Shown: positions 33,016 to 45,731, numbered from the stretch's first letter. The stretch: 64,000 bases of DNA from Silene conica (GCA_029255685.2 CM055313.2:69604641-69668640); one strand, 5' to 3'. Notes: generated by a model not told the origin, from the sequence alone. Numbers and translations: made by a program.

Positions 33016-34481
33016 GTCACATGACAAGTCATGCACGAGCTTATCTGTCACTTCAATAGAGGCCCAAGAAGTCTTTTTATGTTATTACTGGTTTAACTTC
33101 CCGTGAAAATCACATGGATTTTTTTAACTCTTCATTAAAAAATTGTGTTTTTTTTTTTATCATTGCAATTTAATTCGATTATTCTCACATGACCTTTGTA
33201 GCTGAGCTGAATGATCGTTTTTACTGGCATTTAAATAACATTTTTCCTAATTTACAACTTTATTAAAATGATATTATGAAAGTAATAAGTAGTATTAACC
33301 TTAGTTAAATGATTATATTTTTTAAGTATGAATATAATAACAATAATATTTAAGAATTAAAATATTCTAACTCAATTTCTCATAAATAGAAAATTCATAA
33401 TCATGTAATGTTTTATCAAATAAAACATAATTTAAATAAGGGTACAATAGATAAAAACAAATTGATAATCGTGTAATATTCTCTCATTAAAAATTTAAAA
33501 TTAAAAATTAAACGATATGTTCCTCTTTGGTACTCAAAGTATAAGAAAAATATATTGTTTTAGACGACTTCATATAAAATATTATACTTACAGTAAACAC
33601 GCTATGACCATACATAAAGTTGTTAATATCAATTTCAACAAATTCACTACACATTTTCAATTAATAAATACAGTAAAAATTTCTCAAAATGTTATATCAA
33701 TAATAAAATGTGAGACTATAAAACTAAGGTTTTAATATATTCGATAATTATTGATATAAAATGTTTTCATCAACATTCGACAATGTCAAAAACAAAGAAT
33801 ATGGTACAAATGTTTGTTAGATTCTTCTCTTTTCTTCCCTTTTCATTTTACTTCTTCATTTCTCCCTCAATTGATTCCAACTCACTACAAAAATAAAAAT
33901 AGGAAAAGTTTTAAATAATCAATCAAATGAAATTAAATAGGGTATTAGAAAAACATAGGCGAAAAGGAATAAACTTACCCGTGAATTTTTTTATTTTTTA
34001 TTTTTGCTAAGAATGTGTTAGAGTTTTTATCATTTAACTTATTTTATAGGTGAAATTTGTTAAATTGGTTTCATAATTGTAAAATATGAAAAGTTAGGCA
34101 TTCAAGAGATATAAATTGTGATTATGGAGTTGAGTAATGTTTGGTAGACAAAGGTTTAGGTCATTTCTACATTAATTACTATTTTGCCTTTTCGTTTTCT
34201 ATTTGTTCTTTAATTTAATATTTTGATTCAGCATAAAATTGTAGCTAGCCACATGTCATTCAACTACCTACTCAATAGCTCGCCACGGGTCGTTCAACTA
34301 CCTACTTAATCTAGGTTTTTTAAGTTATTATATAGATGGTTGGTTACAACTTTTTAAAAATCACTTCCTCCATTCGTACCCATTCTACATCTATTCCTTT
34401 TTCATCCATTCAAATCCACTCTACCACTTTCCATAAAAAGAAATCAAAATGACCAAAGTGTCATCATGGACACCATTTATT
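33016..34481. other. AT-rich intergenic stretch without features
   Basis: About 1.5 kb. The only ORF (33517-33735) is AT-rich with no recognisable domain. I see no terminal repeats or RNA genes. Confidence 0.5.
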
Positions 34482-34810
34482 TGCATAAATGGGAAATTTA
34501 ACAAATATAATCCCAACTATCACTCTTCTTCTCAAAATAATCCCAACTATCAATATTCCCGCAATAATCCCAACTTTTATACCACCCTTCTCAAAATAGT
34601 TTAGTATGACCGATAAGTCTTAAGAAAGGTTATGTTTATTGCGGAAATATTAATAGTTGGGATTATTTTGAGAAGGAGAGTGATAGTTGAGATTATTTTG
34701 AGAAGGGTGATATAAAAGTTGGGATTATTGCGGGAATATTGATAGTTGAGATTATTTTGAGAAGAAGAGCGATAGTTGGGATTATTTTTGTTAAATTTTC
34801 CTGCATAAAT
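34482..34810. mobile_element. Foldback MITE with 9-bp TSD
   Basis: The 311-bp element at 34491-34801 is flanked by TGCATAAAT (34482-34490 and 34802-34810). The left arm has AATCCCAACTATCACTCTTC and the right arm is its near inverted copy, so the element is almost all terminal inverted repeat with small internal repeats of TAATCCCAACT. A 9-bp duplication and long TIRs suggest a Mutator-like nonautonomous element. The ORF at 34601-34831 is a reading of these repeats. Confidence 0.85.
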
Positions 34811-35101
34811 TGCCACAACATGGCCCACCACTAATTCACTCTAAACAATTAACTAATCCTAATCAGGCGCAATTAACACCCCATAACCCAATCAACCCCC
34901 ACTAACCATTCCCTCCAAAAGAATAAAACCCAACCCAATATACCCCCATTACCATTTGAAATCCTTTGGAACCCAACCCAATCCGTCTTCCCCAAATACA
35001 GTACCCAATATCCAGACCTCCATACCCAAACCCAATACTCGCTCAAACCCTACCTCATATAACCCCAAAACCGTAATCGAAACCCTCATTTCTTCGACGC
35101 C

Positions 35102-35123
35102 TATCTCTCTCTCTCTACCTTTC

Positions 35124-35172
<49 letters not shown>
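35102..35172. repeat. CT microsatellite
   Basis: A nearly pure (CT)n run in a pyrimidine-rich stretch, followed by AAACCCTAG and ending about 170 bp before the ATG at 35346. CT-rich tracts are frequent in plant 5' leaders, so this may be part of the leader of the next ORF. Confidence 0.9.
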
Positions 35173-35176
<4 letters not shown>

Positions 35177-35345
35177 TCCTCATCTTCCCCAAAACGAAAC
35201 CCTAGATCTGAAATTTTCTGCACCATTAATCTCATCAGAAACCTTAAACCTATCATCTTCAACTTCACCTTAACCATTCTCTGTTCGCTTCTTTCTTCTT
35301 CTTTCACATTCACTTTACAAATTTCATATTAATCGTTCATTTTAC

Positions 35346-35777
35346 ATGGAGGATGAAGAACTGGAGGGGGTTGGTGTTTGTTCTTGCCCAGATTCACCAC
35401 CTCCTATGGTCTGTGTTCCAGATAGTTTAGATCTTTTTGATTTGGGAACTCAAGTTCCTGAAACGCAGTTCAATGATGGCGAGCCTGTAACTGAGGTTCC
35501 TGAGAATGAGGTTGAGCCTCAAACTGTGGTTCCTGAGAACGAGTGTGAGCCTCAAACCGAGGTTCATAAGAACGATGGTAAGTCTGAATCTCCCCGTATA
35601 AAATATATGAATGGTTATTTGAAAAGAATGGCTGAGAAAATGGCAAAAATGGACGAGAAACGGGTGAGGGTTGTGGTTTCTGATGTGTCCCCTAGGCTAC
35701 ACCAAGTAAGAAAAGATTTCTTGCCTATGCAAGAAGATATGCGGCAAGGAATCTGGTATTTAAAGATTAAAACGTAG
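35346..35777 (+). CDS. Hypothetical protein, possible host gene exon
   Basis: A 143-codon ORF that I do not recognise. The N-terminal half is acidic, with a Pro/Cys-rich start and an internal repeat of the type VPENE-EPQT (residues about 50-72). The C-terminal half is basic, with an amphipathic stretch around residues 85-115 that could be helical. A leader-like region (CT tract, AAACCCTAG) lies upstream, and the ATG is the first in frame. GATG/GTAAGT at 35576-35584 could be a splice donor, but the frame stays open beyond it. A LINE is inserted about 20 bp after the stop. Unlike everything around it, it is not part of an identifiable element, so it may be a host gene or a gene fragment. No further exon is recognisable before copia-2. 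Confidence 0.4.
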   Translation: MEDEELEGVGVCSCPDSPPPMVCVPDSLDLFDLGTQVPETQFNDGEPVTEVPENEVEPQTVVPENECEPQTEVHKNDGKSESPRIKYMNGYLKRMAEKMAKMDEKRVRVVVSDVSPRLHQVRKDFLPMQEDMRQGIWYLKIKT

Positions 35778-35997
35778 ATTTCTTGCCTCTGCATGTTAGT
35801 ACTCAGATTTTTTTTTTTTTTTGCTAAAATGTAAGCTTTCTCATTAATATCAAAAGGATTACAACCATATTTCTTACAATACATCACCAACTAGACATCA
35901 TTAATTTTGTCTAACCAAATTTTATCAGTATTAGACATTCTTGGCATTCTAAGCACTGATATTCTTCTTTGTATGATATCCTTTGAAGAGTATATTG

Positions 35998-38515
35998 ACC
36001 TAGATATACTCAAGAAGGAGGGGTTGAATTGAGTATGCCAACTTTTTCGATTCTTCCTCGATGTTTGTTGATGAGACGTAGTAATAACAAGTAACGAGTA
36101 AGAACGATAAAGTAAAGGAGACACGATCTTTTGAAGTGGTTCAGTTTCACAAATCGAAACCTACGTCCACTATTCTCGATTAATAAAATTAGTACCTTCT
36201 TCGGATTACAATTTTATCAACCCAACTCGTACAACTTTGATGTTAGTTGTAACTCAATCTAGATACCGTAAAATATCTAGCTACGACAAGTACCGTTAAA
36301 TACTTGCTTACAATGAGTACCGCTAAATACTCGAATCTTATCTTAAGTAAATAAGATAAAGTCTTCAACAATTTCTTGTGTTCAATGATCTTGAACGTGT
36401 GAGAATTTTCTTCAAAGCTTGTAGTCTTGATTACGAAATTTGACAATGATTGGCACGGAAAACGAGACGTATGAAAGATTACGTTCGTTCGTTTCTTGGT
36501 ATGCGTGAGGCGTCTATTTTTTTCGTTCTCTTAGGCGTGTGATATTGAGTGTATATATACTAATTTAGGTCTAGGTTTAATCCTAGATAGTTTAGGAATA
36601 TTACTTTATCTAGAATACTTATTCTAGGTAATATTCTAAACTTAATCTTATTTGATTTAGGAAAGGATTCAAATAAGAGATTATTAATTTAAGACATAAC
36701 ATAATATTTCCAAAAACCTATTTGATTTAGGAAACATCTTATTCCATAAAATATAGTATCCTACTTTAAATCCATTCCTAATTCTTGTCAAGATATAATA
36801 TATTATATCTTTAATCAAATCCTAGTTAATCTTTAAGGTCCCGTTCTTTTGGACTTATTTTTGATTAACTTAACTTAAATTAACTTATTTTTTCTGAATT
36901 TTTCTAACTTAACTTATATTTGCTGAACTTAACTTATTTTTGCTGAACTTTTCTGAATTTATTTTTGCTGAACTTAACTTAACTTATTTTTTCTGAAATT
37001 AACTTATTTTTGCTGAACTTTTCTGCACTTATTTTTGCTGAACTTAACTTAACTTATATTTGGTGAGGTTAACTTATATTGCTTAACATTTATAAACTTA
37101 ACTTTTCTGACCTTAACTTATATGAGTCTAACTTTTTCGAACTAAATAAATATTAACTTAAATAATATAAATTATATAAATAATAAAAATAATAGTAGTA
37201 GTAGTAATAATAATAATAATAGTTTCTTTTATTAAAAAAAATAAAAATAATAATAATAGTTTCTTTTTATATATAAATATAGTATGTTCATTATCTCACT
37301 TCAATACATAATTAAAAAGTAAATCACATATCACAATTTTTTTAATAATCTATTTCTATATTATCACAATTTTTTTAATAATTTATTTCTATATAAATAT
37401 AGTATGTTCATTATCGTACGAGAATTATTGTGTGTAAATTTTAACCTGCGTATTCTTCGGAAAATCCGACTATTCTTTTGTTAATAGTGACACTTTTCGG
37501 TAATTAAAAAAAATGGTCGCACATGAGACATTTGTACGATAGAATTTGTGAAAATCTTAAATTTTTCAAAACACGTCAATACTATAAACGGCTATGAGTA
37601 TTTGCTTAACTTTTGTGAACATAATTTTGCTTAACTTTTCTGAACTTATATTTGCTGAACTTAACTTATTTTTGCTGAACTTTTCTTATTTTTGCTGAAC
37701 TTTTCTGAACTTATTTTTGCTGAACTTAACTTAACTTATTTTTTCTGAACTTAACTTATTTTTGCTGAACTTTTCTGAACTTAACTTATTTTTGCTGAAC
37801 TTAACTTAAATTAAGCAAAAATAAGTCCAAAAGAACAGGGCCTAAGTAGATTAAATAAACAAGCTTATTTATTTAATTAACCATAAAGATAATATGAAAC
37901 ATGTTAGTAGTCGTGTAGGAAACGTAAGGCATACTTCCTTGACACGCTTTCCCACGCACGTCCCAACGCATGCTTCATAGAACACGTTCTTCGAGACATA
38001 CTTCTCGAAGCACGTTTCCTTAGGAATTTAGATTTTGACAATAACGGTTAAAATAAAATCCTTAGTATATTAGAATTAATATTTATCTCATAAGATGAAT
38101 ATTTTAATTCTTGTTAACTAAAGAATATTTCTATCTTAAAAACCGTTTTAAGATTACTAAATTAATATATAACAATATATTAATAGCACGCATAAATCCT
38201 TACGTTTTGATTTATTTTACGCAAATCCCATTTCTTCGATAGTTATAGATATGACCTATAACTTAAGAACTCTTGATATTGTAATAAAACTTTTGTTTTG
38301 TAAATCTTCAAAAAGACTTGACATTTGACATGAGCTTGATCTTTCTTCAATCTTCGATTGAATCTATACCTTATTAAACTACGATCTTCGCTCTTTAATA
38401 AACTGTACACTTAAACGCACGATTACACGCATATGTATATAAAACATTACGCATATGTATATAAAACATAATTGTCTAGACTTGTCATTATTAAAACATA
38501 AAACAATATATTACA
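35998..38515. mobile_element. Unclassified insertion in the LINE 3' region
   Basis: LINE sequence stops near 35997 and resumes near 38516. The flanks share about 6 bp (TATATT), so the exact ends are uncertain. The body has no ORF of note. It begins with GACCTAGATATACTCAAGAA and contains a Harbinger-like MITE. I cannot assign it to a family. Confidence 0.5.
36834..37845. mobile_element. PIF/Harbinger-like MITE with internal repeats
   Basis: The element at 36837-37842 starts GGTCCCGTTCTTTTGGACTT; its right end reads GGCCCTGTTCTTTTGGACTT on the other strand. It is flanked by TAA (36834-36836 and 37843-37845). TAA duplication with G-rich TIR tips fits the Harbinger/Tourist group. Both subterminal regions consist of tandem variants of TGAACTTAACTTATTTTTGC, and the middle is AT-rich without coding sequence. 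Confidence 0.8.
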
Positions 38516-40443
38516 TATATAGAATATATTACTGAACATCCTTGATCTGCTTGACCACCATTTCAGGCCTTTGTAATTGCTGATTAATCCTTGCTTCATT
38601 ACGTTGCATCCAGATACAGTACCAACATGCCATAATGCTGATATTAGTGATGTGCGTCTTTATCCTACCCCATATCTTCCTTAGAATTTGCCTTTGGCTA
38701 TCCATTTCTCCAATATCTGCTCTTAACCAGCCTCCTACCATTCTCAGAATCTGAGCACTATACATACAATCCAGAAACAAATGCTGATGAGTTTCTGATT
38801 GCATTCCACATATACAGCAGAGATCATCCTCACTCACATGATACATGAACAACTTCTCTTTTAGTTTCAAAGACTCCTGCACAACCAACCAAGCTATAAA
38901 ACAGTGTTTTAGACAGCAAAAGGATCCCATACTGCTTTATACCAATTTACTACATCTCTTTTGTCCCTTAACCATTCGTAACAGGACTTAACAGTATACT
39001 TCCCTGTACTCAGACTCCATTCATTCTCCACAAACCCATCCTTCACCAGATCTTTAACATTACATATTTTCCTCCAGTACCAACTAGTTTCAGGCAGTGG
39101 CTTGTATTCTCTCCAATTCTGATCTTTCATATACACATGCTGAATCCACTGGACCCATAACCGATTAGGTTGCTCCACAATCCACCAGACCAGCTTTCCT
39201 ACAAGAGCAGCATTCCAGGTAACTCCTTGCTTCAAGTTTAAACCACCTTCTTTTTTTGGGACACAAATCTTATGCCAACCAACTACTGGCACCTTACTAT
39301 ATTCTGCACTCCCTTCCCAAAGATAATTCCTGCAAACACTCTCCACTCTTTTTATCACAACTTTGGGTAATATGAACATGGATGCCCAATAGTTATGCAT
39401 TGTTGCCAGAACAGATTGGACTAACACCAGCCTCCCTGCATATGACAGCTGCTTAGTACCCAGACCATGAATTTTATCAGTAATCCTAGCAATGAGGCAA
39501 TCACAATCTTTCTTTTGTAACCTCCCTGCAGTTATAGGAACTCCAAGATATCTAAAAGGCAAGGTCCCTTCCTCAAAACCAGACACACTTAGGATTTGTT
39601 GTCTTATCTCCCTTTTAACTCCATTGAAATAACAACTTGACTTCAGGGCATTCATCTTCAAACCAGATGCCACTGAAAAAGCTGCAAAAGACCTTAAAAG
39701 AATCATAATTGATTTGGCATCTCCTTTACAGAAGAACATTAAATCGTCTGCAAACATCAAATGGGTTAATTTCATAGCCTTGCACATAGGATGGTACTTG
39801 AACTCCAGTCTGTCAGTAGCACACTTCAAAATTCTACTCGAATATTCCATAGCCACAGTAAATAACAGTGGTGACATTGGATCACCCTGCCTTAGCCCTT
39901 TTTTCCTTTGAAAAAGCCAAATACATCTCCATTTAGAGCAATTGAGTAGGAGGGGGTCTGCACACATTCCATAATCAACTCCTGAAACTTCTTGGGGAAC
40001 TTCAAAGTACTCAACATTTCATTCAAAAACTGCCAACTGACTGAGTCATAAGCCTTCATTAAGTCCATCTTAAACATACACCTTGGGGAAACATGTTGCC
40101 AATTGTATTGCCTCACCAAATCTTGGCAAATTAAAATGTTTTCAATTATACTTCTCCCCTTCACAAAACCTCCTTGATTCATACTTATCAAATCAGGAAG
40201 CACCATTGAGAGTCTATTACATATGAGCTTAGTAATGCATTTATATAACACATTACAACATGCAATAGGTCTAAATTGGGTCACCTGAGATGGCATCTGA
40301 CATTTTGGTATAAGAGTAAGAATGGTAGAATTCAATTGCTTCAGTAATTTCCCAGTGACAAAAACATCCTTCACAGCCTTACAAACTTCATCCCCAATGA
40401 TATTCCATGAATCCTTAAAGAAGGCATCACTGGAATAACCATC

Positions 40444-41547
40444 AGGCCCAGGTGGACCTGTCAAAACCTGACCCGATCCGAAAATCGACCGTAACTCGAC
40501 CCGTAAAAAACCCGTAATTGACCCGGTTTTTCAACCCGAACCCGAAAGATACCCGAACCCGTTTTGACCCGTAAACAGCGGAGTCAAAACCCGAACCGCA
40601 GCGGGTTGACCGTTGGGTCAAGACAATATATCATTATTAAAATATACAATGTCGTATAAGTATTGATGACTTATAAATTTTTGAGGAGAAATATGTATAT
40701 ATGCGGTATGTCACGTCATCACCTCAAACAACATGCCACGTCATCACCTCAAACAACATGCCACGTCATCACCTCAAACAACATGTCACGTCATCACCTC
40801 AAAGTGTGTCACACCGTCACTTTCATCGTAGTACGTCGAATTGCATTCCACGTCAGCAGCGCCAACTCATCACCTCGAACCACATGCCACGACATCACAT
40901 CGAAGTGTGTGTCACGTCGTTACTTTTAGTGTAGTACGTCAAGTTACATTCCACGTTAGCACTATCACCTCATTATTTCGACGGACCACATGTCACGTCA
41001 TTACATCGAAATGAGTGCCACACTCTCACTTACACCTCATTCCACATAATTGCCTAGGACCACATGACATATCATCACCTCAAAATATGTGTCATACCGT
41101 CACTTTCACCATATTACGTCGAACTGAACCGCACTTCGCGTCAACACTTCCACCTCATCACCTCAGATCACATGTCACGTCATCATTGTTATCTTATTTG
41201 AGTCTCATTATCGTACTTAGCGAGTTAGTAAAGATGATGATGATGATGATAATAGGGTGATGTTGGTGGTGAGGGCAAAAATGGTGACAATTAAGTTAAC
41301 TACGACGAGCAAGAGGATAAAAAACGTATAATGGGTAGGAATTACGATATAAAAGAAGTTTTAAAAAATGCGAGGAAAAGATGTTGATTGACCCGTATAT
41401 TTACCCGAACCCTACCCGGAACCCGTATAGACTTGACCCGTATTTTACCCGACCCGAAATACACCCGATCCGTATTTTACCTGAACCCGTATCTACCCGA
41501 CCCGCAACCCGCCCGTTCGACCTATTTGACAGGTCTAGGCCCAGGTG
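40444..41547. mobile_element. Nonautonomous TIR element inside the LINE RT
   Basis: The element at about 40455-41536 is flanked by AGGCCCAGGTG (40444-40454 and 41537-41547). The ends are inverted: GACCTGTCAAA on the left, and AGACCTGTCAAA when the right end is read on the minus strand. Both subterminal zones are built of ACCCGACCCGAACCCG-like repeats, and the middle carries CACGTCATC repeats. It splits the RT between the KAPG and DGYSS parts. TSD length (10-11 bp) suggests a Mutator-like origin; the superfamily is uncertain. Confidence 0.75.
40711..40800. repeat. 25-bp tandem repeat with CCACGTCATC cores
   Basis: Four units (starting about 40711, 40736, 40761 and 40786), each with (C/T)CACGTCATCACCTCAAA. 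Degenerate copies continue to about 41185 (TCACGTCATT at 40991, TCACGTCATC at 41174). On the other strand the core reads GATGACGTGG, a bZIP-type ACGT site. Confidence 0.85.
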
Positions 41548-42608
41548 CTTTATGATCAGGAATGACAAAAATTGCAGCCTTAATCTCTGCATCAGTGACT
41601 ACCTTCATCAACAGATCCTCATGTCTTGCAGTGCACACTGGCCCTATGTTAATAATGCCAACATTCACTGCTTGAGTTCTAACCTCCTCCCCTAGCAATC
41701 TCTTATAAAATTCCAAAAACACTCCTTGAATAGCCTCTGGATCACCAAACTCTACCCCAGCACTATCCTTAATTGATAACACCTGATTTCTGACATAATG
41801 TTTCTTTATAACTCCATGAAAATACTTTGATTTACTGTCTCCTTCTTTCATCCAAGTAGTTTTAGCCTTTTGCTGTAAAAACAAATTACAGGAAGTCTGC
41901 TTCTCCTTATACTTGTCTAAAGCCTCTTGCTCTATTCTGATCAATTCTTCATCTCCCAAGTTCTGAGAAATAGACATTTGTATCTTATGCACCTCATCCA
42001 GTGCATGAGTTGTCTGATGTTCAATGTTCTCAAAGTGAGAGTGATTAAACTCTTTCAGATTCCTTTTCAATAACTTCATTCTCCTAGTCAGACAGAACAT
42101 CTTAGTACCATGAACTTCCCCCTTCCACCATTCTCTCAGCTTCCCTTCATACTCCTTAGACTTGCCCCACATATTGATATATTTAAAGGGACTCTTATGC
42201 TGCTTCATCTCAATTCTACTTTTAATGATGCAAGGATTGTGATCAAAATCACCTTCAGGTAAATAATGTGCATACATATCACTCATTCTCCTACTTCAAC
42301 AATCATTGATTAAAGTCCTATCCAACCTACTATAAGATCTTGTACTTGGTTCTTGCTTGTTATTCCAGGTGCAAAAAACGAGCCAGAAGCCAAACTATCA
42401 AACAACTCACAGTAAGCTAAACAGCTTTTAAAATCATTGATTTCAGCATCAGTACAGTTTCCCCCCAACCTTTCAGAATGATCAATAACAGTCTTGAAGT
42501 CCCCACACACTAGCCAAGGACCATCCATACTATCAGCAATACTTCTCAACTGATTCCATAAATCATGCCTAGCCTCAACAGCATTAAAGGCATAAACCAT
42601 GGACATCC

Positions 42609-42890
42609 TAGTACTCAGATTTTTATTGTATAATTATTCTTAATAAACTGCTGGGATTTGTTTGCTGTTAGGATTCGATCTCTGCATGTTAGAACTCAGA
42701 TTTTTATTGTATAATTGTTCTTAACAAACTGCTGGGATTTGTTTGCTTTTAGGATTCGATCTCTGCATGTTAGTACTCAGATTTTTATTGTATAATTGTT
42801 CTTAATAAACTGTTGGGATTTGTTTGCTGTTAGGATTCGATCACTGCATGTTAGTACTCAGATTTTTATTTTATAATTGTTCTTGATGCA
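42609..42890. repeat. 81-bp tandem repeat array
   Basis: About 3.5 units starting at 42609, 42690, 42771 and 42852, each beginning TAG(T/A)ACTCAGATTTTTATT and containing GGATTTGTTTGCT. The start of a unit (CTCTGCATGTTAGTACTCAG) is also at 35789-35807, left of the LINE. The LINE therefore inserted into this array, which lies directly downstream of the ORF at 35346. TAA and TAG codons in the unit argue against coding. Confidence 0.85.
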
Positions 42891-42904
42891 TTCTCACATT
42901 CACT

Positions 42905-44952
42905 TGTGGGAAATATCTATATACCTCCCAACTCATAATTATAGGATTTTAACGAAATTAAAACATACGATTTATAGTCATAAACGAAGAACGATATACA
43001 AAGGTAAAGGATAAGAATTAACCTTTGGTCCGAGCAATATGGCCTAAGAACAAATATCAAAATTTATATTCTCCTAATCGTTGCACCCAAGATGCTCCGA
43101 GAAATGCCTTTTTCTTGAGCCAGAAACTAAAAATTACCGTTAATTTTGTGAATGATGATGAACGAGAGAGAGAGAGAGAGAGGTAAGAGAGTTCAGCCGT
43201 GTGGTTTTGCTATGGCAGCCATGAGCTTTTTGGTTGTGTGGAGTAGTATTTATCAGAAGACTTCTTCTCTATTCATACTACTAACAACCTAGCTATTAAC
43301 CATAAGATATAATTTCTCAAATCAGCATTTGAGTCCTTCTGAAACTCCTCCTATTTAACCGTGTAGCCGAGTAACCAACTGATCAAAACCGTGTATCAGT
43401 TGTTACTTGGTCAATATCCTCTTTTGTATATAATGTTTATCTTTATAATTCGATAATTAAATATAACAGTTTATATTTAATTACATTATTTAATCTTCAT
43501 TAAATAATTACATTACATACCTCAATTAGATATAACATTTTATATTCAATTACGAATTAACATTTTAATTCGTCTCAGCTAATATTATTTAAACATTATT
43601 AAATAATTGTATCATCATTACATTGACTAACCTCTTAGTCGTATAAGGCATCAATATGATTATATTATTCATTTAAGGAAAAATTATGAATTACCACCTA
43701 ATATATTCAATTTTTTACAAATTACCACCTATTATACTCAACTTTACAAATAACCACCTAACTTTCTTATTTACCCACACCAATCTAACTTATTTCACAT
43801 GCTTTTGACGGTTTTGCGTAATTATCGACTCGGTTTCTTTTTAACGACTTCCGATCATTTTTTATGACCAAACTACCCTTACTAATTAGATACCCATTGA
43901 GTTCTTTTTTCACCTTTCCCTTCTATCGTTCACAATTAACAACAATTTCCTAACCCTAACAATCAATTTAGGGATTTCTTATTTTACCCTCTTTCAACGC
44001 CATTAATTTACAACAACAGGTATAAAAAATGGAAATGTGCTTATTAGTGTTAGTTTCATCATATTTGGCTCGCACAAATCAACTAGTACCATAATTGTAA
44101 TCAGAAAAAAATTGAGATAACCAATTCGGCTCTCTAAAGACGGGTATATCCGTCTTAAAATTAAAACGGGTATATCCCTTAAGACAGTGGACAAAAGCAT
44201 ATGAAGCACAACAATGACAATGATTGTAAAACAAAATTAACGCCTAAAAATTAAAGAGAAGACCAAAGCATCATATAAATTATAAAGTAATTGAATGTTA
44301 GGAAAGATAAATACCTTTTATTTCTCTTATGCTTATTTTTTTACTCTAGCTGTAACTTTCTTGCTTCTCTTTCCATTGAAATTAAACTATTGTAAACTAA
44401 TGGTGTTGAAAGAGGGTAAAATAAGAAATCCCTAAATTGATTTATTCTAGGATTATGAAATAATTGTTGTTAACTGTGAACGATAGAAGGGAAAGGTGAA
44501 AAAAGAACTTAATGTGTATCTAATAATTAGTAAGGGTAGTTTGGTCATAAGAAATTATCGGAAGTCGTTAAAACAAAACCAAGTCTAATTACGCAAAACC
44601 GTCATAAGCATGTGAAATAAGTTAGATTGGTGTGGGTAAATAAGAAAGTTAGGTGCTTATTTGTAAAGTTGAGTATAATAGGTGGTAATTTGTAAAAAAT
44701 TGAACAAATTTGGTGGTAATTCATAATTTTTCCTTCATTTAATCATATCTCTCAAGCACATCCTTTAGGTGTGACTTTTAGGGACCAGTTGATTACCACC
44801 ATCTGTATGACAATAACGTCAAATTCTAGCAAGTCAACCGTGCGTTATTAATAAACGTGAATCAACTAATTAAAATACAAAGCATACCCTGTGAACCTTT
44901 CAGTAATTTATTCATGTTATCACACTAACTGTGGAGGACACTAGCTCCAACA
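42905..44952 (-). repeat. 3' LTR of copia-2, interrupted
   Basis: Starts TGTGGGAAATATC and ends AGCTCCAACA on the plus strand. Without the Mutator-like insertion and its duplication it is about 980 bp, close to the 990 bp of copia-1. Shared blocks include AACCTTTGGTCC and GGTGTGACTTTTAGGGACCA. Confidence 0.85.
43668..44742. mobile_element. Mutator-like foldback element with ~345-bp TIRs
   Basis: The 1057-bp element (43677-44733) is flanked by the 9-bp duplication TTCATTTAA (43668-43676 and 44734-44742). The inverted arms cover about 43677-44020 and 44390-44733 with few differences, both starting GGAAAAATTATGAATTACCA. There is no coding sequence between the arms. It sits inside the copia-2 LTR, so it is younger than copia-2. 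Confidence 0.88.
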
Positions 44953-45731
44953 ATCTCCCACTTGTCCTTACAAGTGTATGTGCGATAACCGATTCTCATA
45001 TCCATTAAATTTCTCTCACTCAATGCAAACAGTTTGCATATCCGTATTCACAAACGTCGTATTTTACAAGTGATCTGTATCAAGAGTGGTTTTCCCGACT
45101 AGAGAGTAACTCAATTGATAAACGAATCATTATTCGAGCATGGCAATGCATTTCAGTTACTACTCCTCGAGTGGCCCTGAAAATAACAAAACCTAATAAG
45201 GGTTGGATATTTTCCTTAACTCGAATCTTGCAGATACAAGAGTAGTATGAAATGACCCATAAAAAATCTGCTTAGCCCCTGTCATGGTCGACCATGAGAA
45301 AGAAACCAAAGTCACCCAAAACTGCCTTTATCTCAAGAGACAGTCGATAGTCAAAACAATCGACTCTAGGAACACTATGGACGTTCAATCCACGACCTGA
45401 CACCGAATGTCTGAAACATTTAAGACTCCATTGCGTTGTCACGAATTGTCCTACGAGTTATCCTTATAATCTTCTATCTGTGATCGATCAGTCAACCGTT
45501 TGACTTATGGCTCGTTGAACCCACCATCAATCGACGTCACAAAATAATTGCCTGAGTTATCAGGTCGTGTAGGAGATTACAGACCTAAACAAATATAATG
45601 TAATTCAATTCACTTTGTGGTGTTGAATGTTGTTTGTACAATCCACATGAGAAACAAAATATGAAACAAAATCGATGATGTTGTAAATAGTATATGAAAA
45701 AGTTACAGTTATCCAATCCATTAAAGAACTA
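44953..45731 (-). other. Polypurine tract and 3' noncoding region of copia-2
   Basis: ATCTCCCACTTGTCC at 44953 mirrors the copia-1 tract. The following 750 bp is alignable with 3438-4282 of copia-1, including the conserved block at 45136-45180. Confidence 0.75.

Larger units (their letters stand above)
38529..42606 (-). pseudogene. LINE ORF2 remains: endonuclease, RT, zinc-binding
   Basis: Pieces on the minus strand, in order: endonuclease C-terminal half (42310-42606, WLVCGDF motif); a linker and the start of RT (41522-42286, ending at the KAPGP motif); RT palm (39892-40464, with AYDSVSW and the start of KKGLRQGDP); RT rest (38909-39967, with the catalytic FADD motif); and an RVT zinc-binding domain (38529-38930, C..C and H....C pattern). 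ORF1 and the endonuclease N-terminus are missing. Frame changes near 42290-42310, 39900-39960 and 38910-38930, plus the 1.08-kb insertion at 40455-41536, make it nonfunctional. In the intact family ORF2 nicks DNA and primes reverse transcription at the target. Confidence 0.9.
35797..42624 (-). mobile_element. L1-type LINE, 5' truncated, with nested insertions
   Basis: The target duplication TAGTACTCAGATTTTT is at 35797-35812 and 42609-42624. The plus-strand T run at 35808-35822 is the poly(A) tail of this minus-strand element. Coding remains include endonuclease, RT and the zinc-binding region. The 5' end is truncated inside the endonuclease domain. Two insertions interrupt it, one at about 35998-38515 in the 3' part and one at 40455-41536 in the RT. 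Confidence 0.9.

Noticed and set aside
34956..35313. Ser/Leu-rich and Arg/Glu-rich ORFs over the CT tract
   Set aside because: Readings of a microsatellite.
42609..42890. 81-bp repeats as a CRISPR array
   Set aside because: The units are directly tandem without unique spacers, and this is plant nuclear DNA.
42609..42890. 81-bp repeat (27 codons) as coding sequence
   Set aside because: Each unit contains stop codons in the frames I checked.
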